Source of the DNA: Wagnerdoeblera intermedia
GTDB taxonomy: Bacteria; Pseudomonadota; Alphaproteobacteria; Rhodobacterales; Rhodobacteraceae
Strand: one strand, 5' to 3'
Assembly (NCBI RefSeq): GCF_042647465.1
Contig: NZ_JBHRVN010000006.1
Length of the DNA: 64,000 bases
A model generated the notes under the pieces. It was not told where the DNA came from and ran no database searches. It worked only from the letters and a program-made list of their open reading frames with translations. How positions within the stretch are numbered: position 1 is the first letter of the stretch; every line of letters begins with the position of its first letter. Both the position numbers and the translations under genes were made by a program. This document shows, piece by piece, positions 34,886 to 42,435 of the stretch.

Positions 34886-35736
34886 GGTCATGTTGACAAA
34901 AGGGATTCACACCGAGCCTGGATCGTGATTCAAGCTGGTATCTGCGATGGAGACCAGCTTGGCACGAGACCTGATGTCGGACGAGGAGTGGGCGTTCTTT
35001 GAACGGTTTATCCTGGCGGTCCGTGCGCCGAACGGGCGCAAACCGACCAACCACCGCCTTGTTCTTGATGGGATTTTCTGGATCGCTCGCACCGGTGCCC
35101 CATGGCGGGACCTGCCTGAGGAGTTTGGCAAATGGTCGAGCGTCTACCGGCAGTTCCGACGCTGGACGCTGGCAGGTCTCTGGGAGGACATCATGGACGC
35201 CCTGAACCAAAGCGGGGCAGCGCCGGATGCCCTCCAAATGGTCGACAGCACCGTGGTTCGCGCCCATCATCAGGCAGCGGGCGCAAAAGGGGGACTCCGC
35301 GACAGGGTTTTGGCCGCTCAAGAGGTGGCTTCACGACCAAGATCCACCTCCGCGTCAATGCAGCAGGCCTGCCCATGAGGACCGAGATCACGCCGGGCCA
35401 GACATCCGACTACCTGGGGTTTGATCTGGTCATGGTCGACAACCTGCCTGAGCCGAGCGTCCTGTTGGCCGACAGAGGCTATGACGCTGACAGCATTCGG
35501 GAAAAGATGGAGGTGCGTGACGTGCTCACCCAAATTCCCATGCGCAAATCACGTAAGATGCGCGTCGGCGTGGATCATTCGCTGTATTCGTTGCGCAACC
35601 TCGTCGAGCGGTGCTTCAACAAGCTCAAGAACGCACGAAGGGTCGCAACCCGCTACGACAAGACCGCCCAGAGCTTCCTCGGCTTCATCGACATCACCTC
35701 GATCCGTCTATGGATACGCCATTTGTCAACATGACC
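34886..35736 (+). mobile_element. IS5-family (IS427-type) insertion sequence with TA duplication
   Basis: The 851-bp element has 15-bp perfect terminal inverted repeats GGTCATGTTGACAAA at both ends, flanked by TA on each side (34884-34885, 35737-35738). It contains two overlapping transposase frames. Size, ends and 2-bp duplication fit the IS427 group of IS5. It has split the cold-shock gene. Confidence 0.93.
34947..35734 (+). CDS. IS5-family transposase made by ribosomal frameshifting
   Basis: The first frame (METSLARDLMSDEEWAFFER, 34947-35378) carries the N-terminal domain and first Asp (MVDSTVVRAHHQAAGAKGG). The second frame (to 35734) carries the rest of the DDE core (VLLADRGYDADSIREKMEVR; LRNLVERCFNKLKNARRVAT). 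The frames overlap, and a slippery A4G5 stretch lies near 35286-35294. IS427-group elements normally use such a programmed shift, so I treat this as one gene rather than a mutation. Confidence 0.88.
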
Positions 35737-35962
35737 TAAAGGCTTTGGTTTCATTCAGCCGGACAACGGCGCGGCAGATGCATTTGTGCATATCTCTGCT
35801 GTCGAACGCGCAGGTATGAACGGTCTCGACGAAGGGCAAAAGCTCAACTTCGATATGGAACGTGACAGCAAGTCTGGCAAAATGTCGGCTTGCAATCTCA
35901 CTGCGGCCTGATTTCATAAATCTGGTATTCTGGTGATCGCATCAGAAACGAAGCCGTTGTTG

Positions 35963-35995
35963 AAAAGGCTAGACTTTTGTCTGGCCTTTTTTCTT
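35963..35995 (+). terminator. Rho-independent terminator of the interrupted csp gene
   Basis: A 12-bp stem (AAAAGGCTAGAC / GTCTGGCCTTTT, one G-T pair, TTTT loop) is followed by a T-rich tail. It begins about 50 bases after the csp stop codon. Confidence 0.85.
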
Positions 35996-36178
35996 TGTCC
36001 TCAGAAGGGTGTATTTTTTGATGCATGACATTCTTAGGAACGTCTGATCAACAGCTTCGGCTGCGCCGAGATAGCCGCTTGACCGGCTGGACCAGCCGAG
36101 GACGGGTGTCCGGCGGCTGTTTTCGTGTTTTCTGGACCGCAGCTGCGGCCACTTGGTGGATTTTGGGCAGACTCGTCC

Positions 36179-36901
36179 TCATGCCAGAAGTTTCCTCCGC
36201 ATCAGAAACAGGTTGCCGAGCGCGAACAGCGTGAAGAGCTGGGCGCGGTTCTTGGCCAGCCCCCGGTAGCGGGTCTTCACGTGACCGAACTGGCGCTTGA
36301 TGACCCGGAACGGATGTTCGACCTTCGCCCTGACGCTGGCGATGATGCGGTTGATCCGCGCGTCGAGAGGATGCAACTCGCCGGCCTTCGGTGCCTTGCG
36401 CATGACGCCCCAGATCTTGCCCGCCCGCCTGAACCCCGCCTCGCGCTCGGCGCTGACATAGCCCTTGTCCGCCCAGACCGAATCCTCGTCGCCGTGCAGA
36501 AGCGCATCCCAGACCTGACTGTCGTGGACCCTCGCCGTCGTGGTATCAAGGCTGTGGGCCACGCCGCTGTCGGCATCGACGCCGATGTGCGCCTTCATGC
36601 CGAAATACCACTCGTTGCCCTTCTTGGTGGAGGACATTTCTGGGTCGCGAGCGCCGGCCTTGTTCTTGGTCGAGGATGGCGCATCGATAATCGTCGCATC
36701 GATCAGCGTGCCCGAGCGCAGGCTGATCCCCTTGTCAGCAAGATGCGCGTTCACCTCGGTAAAGAGCGCTTCGGTCAGCCCGTGGCGCTCCAGCAGGTGG
36801 CGGAAGTTCAGGATGGTTGTCTCATCGGGAATGCGGTCATCGCCCAGCTCGATCCCGGCAAAGCGGCGCATCGCCTCGCTGTCGGGCAAACGCCGCAACA
36901 C
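36179..36901 (-). pseudogene. IS5-family transposase, N-terminally truncated
   Basis: 240 residues of an IS5-group transposase: AMRRFAGIELGDDRIPDETT, then GTLIDATIIDAPSSTKNKAG (first Asp), DKGYVSAEREAGFRRAGKIW and IASVRAKVEHPFRVIKRQFG (catalytic Glu). The first roughly 80 residues and the 5' end are missing; the frame runs directly into a piece of an IS21-family gene at about 36905. It is a different lineage from the element in csp. No matching inverted ends were found. Confidence 0.85.
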
Positions 36902-36904
36902 GAT

Positions 36905-37290
36905 TGTAAGACCCCGTAAAGCCCAGCGTCACAAGGTCAGCGTGCATCCTCTTGAGGGTTCGACGTTGCTTACGGGGCTTGGCGGCTTCGCTCTTGAGCC
37001 AGCCAGCAAGCTTCTCTCAAAAGCATCCAGCTTGCTCGGCCGCTCAGGAGTGGAAAACTCGGGTTCAATCGTGCCCGATCTTAAATGTTTACGGATCGTG
37101 TTACGCGACAGGCCCGTTCGACGCGCGATCTCCCGGATCGGCAGCCCGCCACGCAGGCGCATCTTACGAATGACGTTCAAATAGTCCCATGTGGATCACT
37201 CCGAAGCCCCCCTCGCTCACTGCGCGGGGGAAGGGTCACATGGGTCAAATCTCAATGGAAATTATCGCCCCAAATGGGTCAGTTCTAAGC
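36905..37290 (-). mobile_element. IS21-family fragment with istA 5' end
   Basis: The 83-residue frame 36929-37180 (minus) gives RKMRLRGGLPIREIARRTGL followed by SRNTIRKHLRSGTIEPEF, the N-terminal helix-turn-helix of IstA transposases. After about 70 residues the sequence is lost against the IS5-type remnant. The DNA upstream of the start (37181-37290) contains the short repeats typical of an IS21 end (GGTCACATGGGTCAAAT and GCCCCAAATGGGTCAG). Non-functional. Confidence 0.8.
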
Positions 37291-37324
37291 GGCAATCAAC
37301 ACAGGGTCTTCACATCGATGGTCA

Positions 37325-37575
37325 GCTCAGGATCTGCATTCGCGGCTTCTCCGGACACCCCGGTCGCACCCGGAAGCAGTTGGTGACGCCACTGCTTGCA
37401 CTGGTTCGGATGCACGTCAAAATCCTGCGCCAACTCGACAAGGGTCTTCTCCCCCTTGGTCCCAGATACTGCCATTCAATCGTCGGGAAAACAGTCTCCC
37501 GGACTGTTTTCTGATCCTCCTCATACCTTGAAGGCTGGGCTGTGGTTCCGGCGCGGTCGGGGTCTGTCAACTGAC
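37325..37575 (-). pseudogene. IS3-family orfA fragment carrying a 44-bp hairpin insertion
   Basis: Read on the minus strand, RRNHSPAFK (before 37525) and EKTLVELAQDFDVHPNQCKQ (37400-37465) are consecutive parts of an IS3-type OrfA. Between them lies foreign sequence with two stop codons, including the hairpin at 37480-37523. The gene also ends prematurely toward 37325. So a normal orfA received a small insertion and later lost its 3' part. Confidence 0.75.
37480..37523. repeat. 44-bp hairpin insert, copy 1
   Basis: The motif runs from TCGTCGGG to CCTCCTCA and contains a perfect 10-bp stem (GAAAACAGTC / GACTGTTTTC) with a 5-base loop TCCCG. It is 38/44 identical to the sequence at 44299-44342, which interrupts an unrelated transposase gene. 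No transposase-like ends or obvious target duplication could be fixed. Confidence 0.75.
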
Positions 37576-37616
37576 ATTTGGGGTGCCCCGGTTGAAACGA
37601 CCTGGCGCTTGAGCTC

Positions 37617-38006
37617 CTATTCCTGCAAGCTCTCAAGATAGAGCGCCAGATCGACCAGCCGCTTTGGCGTCGGGGTGATCCTGCCATCGCCTGCATCAAA
37701 GGGAACACTGTTACCTTCCAGCAACTGGCCAAATTCAGGCATGTTCGATGCCGAACGCCCCATGGTGTAGCCGTAGATTTTTCCCATCGCCTGCAGGCGC
37801 GGGAATGGACCGCCGTTTTTAGCAGAAAGGGCGGTAAGGTCAGCAGCTTTGCTTCCTTTGATCCCTTTGCCATCCGCACCATGACAGCTGGCGCAGAAGG
37901 ACGCAAAGTCTTCGCCTGCCCGATTGGCCTCTGGAAGAGGTGCGCAGGCAACGAAAAGGTAAAGAGCTGAACCACTTAATCCGCTTATGATCATCCAACG
38001 CATCAT
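37617..38006 (-). CDS. Small exported cytochrome c
   Basis: The 129-residue protein has an N-terminal hydrophobic export segment ending in a lipobox-like VACAPL and one haem site CASCHG. The distal Met is probably in NMPEFGQLL. It is a class I cytochrome c, probably anchored as a lipoprotein on the periplasmic side. The partner is unknown. An Fnr-like box (38061-38074) lies 55 bases upstream, so it may be induced at low oxygen. It resembles the cytochrome at 47840 in layout. Confidence 0.85.
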   Translation of the reverse strand: MMRWMIISGLSGSALYLFVACAPLPEANRAGEDFASFCASCHGADGKGIKGSKAADLTALSAKNGGPFPRLQAMGKIYGYTMGRSASNMPEFGQLLEGNSVPFDAGDGRITPTPKRLVDLALYLESLQE

Positions 38007-38060
38007 TTATCCATCTCCCGGTTTCGTCACTCTGTTATGACAGAAAGAAAAGCAGCCGCC

Positions 38061-38074
38061 TTGATCTGATGCAA
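38061..38074. promoter_or_regulatory. Fnr/Crp-like box between cytochrome c and a small gene
   Basis: TTGATCTGATGCAA matches the Fnr consensus TTGATNNNNATCAA at 8 of 10 positions. It sits between two divergent genes, 55 bases before the cytochrome start and 30 bases before the start at 38104. Confidence 0.4.
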
Positions 38075-38103
38075 AGACATATTTGTGAGATGCAGTTACG
38101 CAG

Positions 38104-38397
38104 ATGAAAGCTGCTATGTCTCAGGTGGAAATCAAAGAAGTCAGTTTTGACCTGGATGATATGGTGCATGGGACTTCGGCAACTGGCCGCGACTACGCGG
38201 TGGTTGACACGATCACTCGTATGACCATGGCTGAAAATAATATTAAGGCCACCGGCCCCGCCCTGGCTTATGAGGATGGCGACAAGTGGTATGTTTTGCA
38301 GATCCAAAGCCCGGATCAGGCAGCAGTACTGGCTGCCGTCTATCCGGACTTAGCTGAGGTTGAGCTTCCGGAAGGGTCAATGGAGATGGAAGAGTAA
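38104..38397 (+). CDS. Hypothetical 97-residue acidic protein
   Basis: I do not recognise the family. The product is soluble and acidic (VSFDLDDMVHGTSATGRDYA, then VYPDLAEVELPEGSMEMEE), with no signal peptide, Cys or metal motif. ATG 38104 is used; a second ATG five codons later is an alternative. The gene is divergent from a cytochrome c gene, shares its Fnr-like box, and is followed by a clear terminator, which supports it being real. Confidence 0.65.
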   Translation: MKAAMSQVEIKEVSFDLDDMVHGTSATGRDYAVVDTITRMTMAENNIKATGPALAYEDGDKWYVLQIQSPDQAAVLAAVYPDLAEVELPEGSMEMEE

Positions 38398-38430
38398 CTC
38401 AAGTATATCAACATCTTGAAAAGATGTTTG

Positions 38431-38462
38431 TGCGGCGCGGGAATTTTCTGCGCCGCATTTTC
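38431..38462 (+). terminator. Terminator after the 97-residue protein gene
   Basis: A GC-rich stem TGCGGCGC / GCGCCGCA with an AT-rich loop is followed by TTTTC. A second small hairpin (AACATCTT / AAGATGTT) lies just before it at 38410-38429. Confidence 0.75.
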
Positions 38463-38504
38463 AGTCCGTGGAACCAGGCAGGTACGCTAGAGGTCGACCT
38501 GTGC

Positions 38505-38705
38505 TTACACTCGAGCCACGCGGCCGCGCTCGTCATATAACCCTGCTGAGAGACGAAGCTCGCGGAGATGCGAAGTCCTGGCCTGACGCTCGGCTGCTAA
38601 AATCTGTTGTTCCGTGTGAGCTCGGTTCTGTGGTGGGCTGCTGATGATTTTTGCAAAAGCAAGTTCAGCCTGCTGGCGCTTTGGCGATTGTCTCTCATTC
38701 ATCAT
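38505..38705 (-). CDS. Hypothetical 66-residue protein
   Basis: The start ATG 38705 is preceded by AGGAG at good spacing, giving MMNERQSPKRQQAELAFAKI and ending HLRELRLSAGLYDERGRVAR. The protein is basic and probably helical. Longer in-frame extension to 38828 lacks coding character. I cannot assign a family; similar short Arg/Gln-rich proteins are common on alphaproteobacterial plasmids. Confidence 0.5.
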   Translation of the reverse strand: MMNERQSPKRQQAELAFAKIISSPPQNRAHTEQQILAAERQARTSHLRELRLSAGLYDERGRVARV

Positions 38706-38841
38706 GATTTCTCCTGTAACCGAACCTGTCCCTGCGCTCCAGGCGGATTGCCCAAGGCTTGGGGGATGCGTCACGATCTCTGGCGTGACGTCGGATGGCC
38801 GTGGTACTGGCGCGTGCGCGCTTGCCATCTCGTATGCCGGC

Positions 38842-39102
38842 TCAGGCCGTTTCTTCCGCAGTGCCGTCCGTGGCCTCTGTCGGTGTGACTTTAGGGGACA
38901 TACGCCAACGGCGGCTCTGCTGGTATTTCTTCACCTGAAGCGGGTCAGCTTTTTCTGCGAGAAAGGCTGCAAGATCGAAACGAGGTTTGGGGGTAAACAT
39001 TTGCACGAAGGCATCCTTCGCAGCGAAAGCTGCTCTGCCTTTATAGCACAGCTCAGCCTGCGAGTCCGTAAAATAGGGTAATTCAAGAAATAATATTTTC
39101 AT
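38842..39102 (-). CDS. Hypothetical protein
   Basis: An 86-residue frame from ATG 39102 (MKILFLELPYFTDSQAELCY) or 106 residues from 39162. The middle (GRAAFAAKDAFVQMFTPKPR) is phasin-like in composition but too short for a firm call. No convincing ribosome-binding site is visible for either start. It lies between the small gene at 38505 and csp, transcribed away from csp. Confidence 0.4.
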   Translation of the reverse strand: MKILFLELPYFTDSQAELCYKGRAAFAAKDAFVQMFTPKPRFDLAAFLAEKADPLQVKKYQQSRRWRMSPKVTPTEATDGTAEETA

Positions 39103-39271
39103 AACTGATATTTTCCGGAAATAAATTTCCACACCCTTGTAAAACTCCAAGGTGGCGCCCATCTTAGTCAGGCAGTTAAGTTTTTGGTTCTGGTCTTACG
39201 GCGCAGTTCTCGATCATCGCGCTTGCCAGGCCATCGCACATTGCGGGTGGCGCTATATAAGGAGCACCATC

Positions 39272-39478
39272 ATGGCTATGGGCACCGTAAAATGGTTTAA
39301 TTCCACCAAAGGTTTCGGTTTTGTCGCACCTCAGGGTGGCAAGAACGATATCTTCCTTCATATCTCAGCGCTTGAACGCGCAGGTCTGCGTGGCGTCGAT
39401 GAAGGTCAGGAGATTTCCTTCGACGTTGAGACCGGTCGTGACGGCCGCGAGTCCGCGACGAATGTGCGTCTCGCCTGA
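39272..39478 (+). CDS. Cold-shock protein (CspA family)
   Basis: The 68-residue protein starts at ATG 39272 behind AAGGAG and has the whole CSD fold: MGTVKWFNSTKGFGFVAPQG with RNP1 KGFGFV, then DIFLHISALERAGLRGV with RNP2 IFLHIS. It binds single-stranded RNA/DNA and acts as an RNA chaperone. It is the intact counterpart of the interrupted gene at 34849. Its long leader (no gene between 39163 and 39271) and strong terminator are typical of csp genes. Confidence 0.95.
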   Translation: MAMGTVKWFNSTKGFGFVAPQGGKNDIFLHISALERAGLRGVDEGQEISFDVETGRDGRESATNVRLA

Positions 39479-39619
39479 TAACGGGATTGTCCCATTCTAC
39501 AGACGAACCCGGTCCATTCCTGACAGTCATGTGCACAGCTGAAACTTAGCCTGCGCTTACGCGTAAACCGCCGGGACCGGCCCCTCATGGGGTATAAAGG
39601 CGGAAGGCAGGAGGCACAG

Positions 39620-39655
39620 AGCCTGAGATCCTTATGGGTCTCAGGCTTTTTCTTC
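39620..39655 (+). terminator. Rho-independent terminator downstream of csp
   Basis: A 12-bp stem (AGCCTGAGATCC / GGGTCTCAGGCT, loop TTAT, one G-T pair) is followed by TTTTTC. Confidence 0.85.
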
Positions 39656-39718
39656 AGCTACTCACCCGGCACGGGGAAATCAGCGCGATAACCTCAATCG
39701 CTTTCAGAAGCGCGTGCT

Positions 39719-40096
39719 TTGACAGGTTGCAAGATTGCAGGCAGGTTTGTTCTGTCGGCCGATCGGGAGGCTCATGTGGTACCCAGCTACAGCATAGATA
39801 AATCACAACCGAAAAGACACGTGGTGCGTCAGATGGATGGCCGGTTTTTCATCCTGGTGGCGATCGTCAGCCATAATCTGAGAGGTTTTCTCAGCGGGAC
39901 ATCAGAGTTGTTGGGTTGGGCGGTATTGAGCCCGGATGACAGCACATTTCATGGCGTCGTCTCGCTCGACCCCGAGTATCCCTCAGCCTGGCTTGATGAC
40001 AAAGGCTCGCGATACGAGCTCATCACGCCGCCTGCGGTGGGGTCCGCTCGGATGATGCCCTATGGCAGCCAAACCGGCGTATCGTCTCTTCGGTAG
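39719..40096 (+). CDS. Hypothetical protein
   Basis: The open frame gives up to 125 residues from a TTG at 39719, but the true start is uncertain and may be one of the later GTG codons. The C-terminal half (HGVVSLDPEYPSAWLDDKGS) looks coding. No recognised domain. It is immediately followed by another small gene at 40108, so the pair may be an operon. Confidence 0.4.
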   Translation: MTGCKIAGRFVLSADREAHVVPSYSIDKSQPKRHVVRQMDGRFFILVAIVSHNLRGFLSGTSELLGWAVLSPDDSTFHGVVSLDPEYPSAWLDDKGSRYELITPPAVGSARMMPYGSQTGVSSLR

Positions 40097-40107
40097 AATT
40101 GAGGGAA

Positions 40108-40368
40108 ATGCCTGTGAATACTCGGTCATCACGCCAGCAGGTTCGTTTTTTTCACCCTTTTAGCTTGCCCGGCCGCCCGGAAATCCTACCCGCAGGACAC
40201 TACGAAATTTTCGTAGAGGAAGAACGTCTCGAAGGGCTGAGCTTTGACGCCTACCGCAGAACGTCGAGCCACATCCTGATCGCCTTAAAGGCCGGTGTGG
40301 AGGAAATGTGGCCGATCAGTGAAGCCGAGCTCGAAGCGGCTCTACTGCGGGATAAGCAACAAGCCTGA
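40108..40368 (+). CDS. Conserved hypothetical small protein
   Basis: 86 residues from ATG 40108, preceded by GAGGG. The pattern VRFFHPFSLPGRPEILPAGH followed by YEIFVEEERLEGLSFDAYRR recurs in short alphaproteobacterial proteins of unknown function that I recognise only as a pattern. It is soluble and has no Cys or metal motif. Role unknown. Confidence 0.6.
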   Translation: MPVNTRSSRQQVRFFHPFSLPGRPEILPAGHYEIFVEEERLEGLSFDAYRRTSSHILIALKAGVEEMWPISEAELEAALLRDKQQA

Positions 40369-40516
40369 GAAAGAGGCCCCGATAATCTGAACGGCCTTTA
40401 TGCGCCTGATAAGTCGGAATACTGCTCCATACCGTCGGTAGTCGTTGCCGTGCAAGGTTGATAGGTCCGGGTTATCGGGCGCAGGATCTGAGACGGAAGA
40501 GAGGGCATCTGAACTG

Positions 40517-41656
40517 TTAGCGCGTAACAGGGCTCCTTCTATGAAGCAGCTCGCGGGCCAAAGCCGAAATCAGGTCGGTCTGCGTCACAACGCCGGAAAG
40601 CTTCTCTTGGCTCACAACCAGAACAGCGTCAGCGCCCTTTTCAGAAAGCCGTGAAGCCAGAAGGCCGATTGGCGCATCCTCATTAACCGTGGACGTCACC
40701 GTCGACATGATATCGGAGGCTGATTTTCGTGAACTGGTAGAGCGTAGCGAAAACCGACCGTATCGCATCTCTGATAGCCCAGCTATCAGGTTCAACTGAA
40801 AAATCACGCCTGACAGCGCACCGCTCTCAGAGACGACTGGAAGCGAGGTAAAGCCGTGGTGTCGAAAAATTCCGGCTACTTCTTCCAGAGAAGCCTCTGG
40901 CCTCACAGTCACGAGATCGCGTGACATGATCTCTCCCGCGGTTGTGGGGGTGACGTGGTGACCTGCGGCCCGCAGCTCGGCCGCGCCAATCAGTCGGGCG
41001 AGATCCTCTACTCCGACGTTGAGGGATTGTCGGTAGTCGGCAAGAAGATCACGCAGCTCTGCCTCCGTCAGCCCCAGCCTTTCAACAGCAGGAGGATCCG
41101 CGGTCAGCACAGGTCCGGGGGCTCTAAATTGGCGCATCGGATATCTGCGACCCGTCAGCCATGCCCAGAAAACCGCCAACAGCACGAGAACGAGTGATCC
41201 GGCAGCCACAGGGATCACGATATAGGTAATCTCGGGGACTGAAGTCTGTCCAACTGCGAGAGCCACCGTCAAAGCGACCGCACCGCCGGGTGGATGCGTC
41301 GCGCGCAACACAGCCATCGTAAGAATCGCGCCCGCAACGCTCAGAGGGGCTGCCATCAAGGGTTCGGGGATCACAGTGCAGACGCCGACTGCAACTATAG
41401 CTGAAGCAGTGTTTCCGATCACGACAGGCCAAGGCTGTGCCAAAGGGCTGTTGACCGCAGCAAAGAGAAGAACGGCACTCGCACCGAAAGGCGCGATCAG
41501 AGTGAACCCCCAAGCGGTCGCGTAAGAAGAAAGCGCGATCAAGCTGATGGCGGCGAGCGCCAGAAGCGCCCCTGACCCTGAACGGAGCGCCTCCCAAAAG
41601 GGAACTGCAGCGACCGGACCGAGTGCGCGCAGAGGAAATTTCAGTAAAGTGCGCAT
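40517..41656 (-). CDS. HPP-family membrane protein with CBS domain pair
   Basis: The 379-residue protein has an N-terminal HPP domain with four or five membrane segments; the name-giving motif appears as LRATHPPGGAVALTVALA (about residue 114). A linker and two CBS domains follow (HHVTPTTAGEIMSRDLVTVR and RKSASDIMSTVTSTVNEDAP). CBS pairs usually bind adenine nucleotides and gate the attached protein. Plant and cyanobacterial HPP proteins have been linked to nitrite transport, but the role here is unproven. It is transcribed alone. Confidence 0.85.
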   Translation of the reverse strand: MRTLLKFPLRALGPVAAVPFWEALRSGSGALLALAAISLIALSSYATAWGFTLIAPFGASAVLLFAAVNSPLAQPWPVVIGNTASAIVAVGVCTVIPEPLMAAPLSVAGAILTMAVLRATHPPGGAVALTVALAVGQTSVPEITYIVIPVAAGSLVLVLLAVFWAWLTGRRYPMRQFRAPGPVLTADPPAVERLGLTEAELRDLLADYRQSLNVGVEDLARLIGAAELRAAGHHVTPTTAGEIMSRDLVTVRPEASLEEVAGIFRHHGFTSLPVVSESGALSGVIFQLNLIAGLSEMRYGRFSLRSTSSRKSASDIMSTVTSTVNEDAPIGLLASRLSEKGADAVLVVSQEKLSGVVTQTDLISALARELLHRRSPVTR

Positions 41657-41901
41657 TCCGCTGCCCCCTCATAACCAAAGAGGGCTTAAACTGCCGGCCA
41701 AGCCACATCAATCATCGAAAATGTGGCACCACTTGGTCCCGGAAGTCCGGTTTATTGGGGTAGCGGGCAACCCCTTCGCTCCGGGTGTATTCCGCCCGTG
41801 AAACAATTTTGACGCAGCGGCAACTTAATTGTGTGCAGGAGGGCTCTTTTCCCCCCAGCCGGGGTTGGACCTGAGACACTGGCCTGCATGGAAACCTGCG
41901 C

Positions 41902-42108
41902 ATGACTTCCTACGACCCAAACTACGCGATCCGAAGCGCGCTGCGCCAAGCGTATCCTGAGCCCTTGAGCGCACCGTCCCCGCGAATGCATGATCTGGCC
42001 CGTCAGCTGAACCTGCTCCTGCAGGCGCGGGAAACCGCCCGCGACGAGGCTGCAGAGTATGCCCGACTTAACTGCGGCGTGGGCGCACCAGGCATGAACT
42101 CTCCGTAG
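41902..42108 (+). CDS. Hypothetical 68-residue protein
   Basis: MTSYDPNYAIRSALRQAYPE leads into a helical, Arg/Glu-rich segment (RQLNLLLQARETARDEAAEY). No domain recognised. It is followed by a hairpin that could be a terminator. It may be a real small gene. Confidence 0.45.
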   Translation: MTSYDPNYAIRSALRQAYPEPLSAPSPRMHDLARQLNLLLQARETARDEAAEYARLNCGVGAPGMNSP

Positions 42109-42165
42109 TGGAGAGCTCATGGTGAAGGTCTAATATTATCAGCCTTGATGCATTTACGAAAAGAA

Positions 42166-42195
42166 GGCCAGTCCCTCATACAGGGCTGGCTTGTT
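42166..42195 (+). terminator. Possible terminator
   Basis: A stem GGCCAGTCCCT / AGGGCTGGC with loop CATAC is followed by a weak TTGTT tail. Position after the 68-residue gene fits. Confidence 0.4.
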
Positions 42196-42326
42196 ACTCA
42201 TTTACTCAGATAAGTAATAATTCAATTAAATATTTCCGTAATTATTTGTATATTCATACATTCAATCAAATACTTGCGCGACAATGCGTTTGAGTGTTTA
42301 CGCTTCTGAAAACACATGAGGCGGCC

Positions 42327-42357
42327 ATGAAGACCATCGTCCTTGCCACCCAAAAGG
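42327..42357 (+). pseudogene. ParA-family ATPase gene cut after 11 codons
   Basis: ATG 42327 begins MKTIVLATQKG, which is the classical start of ParA/MinD-type ATPases just before the Walker A glycine-rich loop. The next base belongs to the inserted composite element. I find no continuation at the other side of the composite (after 46161), so the rest has been lost, probably through a deletion next to the element. Confidence 0.6.
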
Positions 42358-42435
42358 GACTCTGATGTTGTAACCGCCCCCCGACGGCATCTTTGTGCCA
42401 AGGTGGGATCGTCACAATCCATTAGGGAGGCGGTC

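Larger units (their letters stand above)
34849..35911 (+). pseudogene. Cold-shock protein gene interrupted by an IS5-family element
   Basis: Codons 1-12 (MTTGTVKWFNST, 34849-34884) are separated from the rest (KGFGFIQPDNGAADAFVHIS and on to the TGA at 35909) by an 851-bp insertion sequence. Joining the two pieces and removing one TA gives an uninterrupted 69-residue CspA-family protein with the RNP1 motif KGFGFI and RNP2 VHISAV. Csp proteins bind single-stranded nucleic acids. The upstream sequence and the downstream terminator remain. An intact paralogue is at 39272. Confidence 0.92.

Noticed and set aside
34947..35734. Frameshift in the IS5-family transposase in csp as a mutation
   Set aside because: IS427-group elements normally encode the transposase in two overlapping frames joined by programmed shifting, and both frames look intact.
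42109..42326. AT-rich stretch before the parA fragment as a replication origin
   Set aside because: I see no iterons or DnaA boxes; it is only locally AT-rich.
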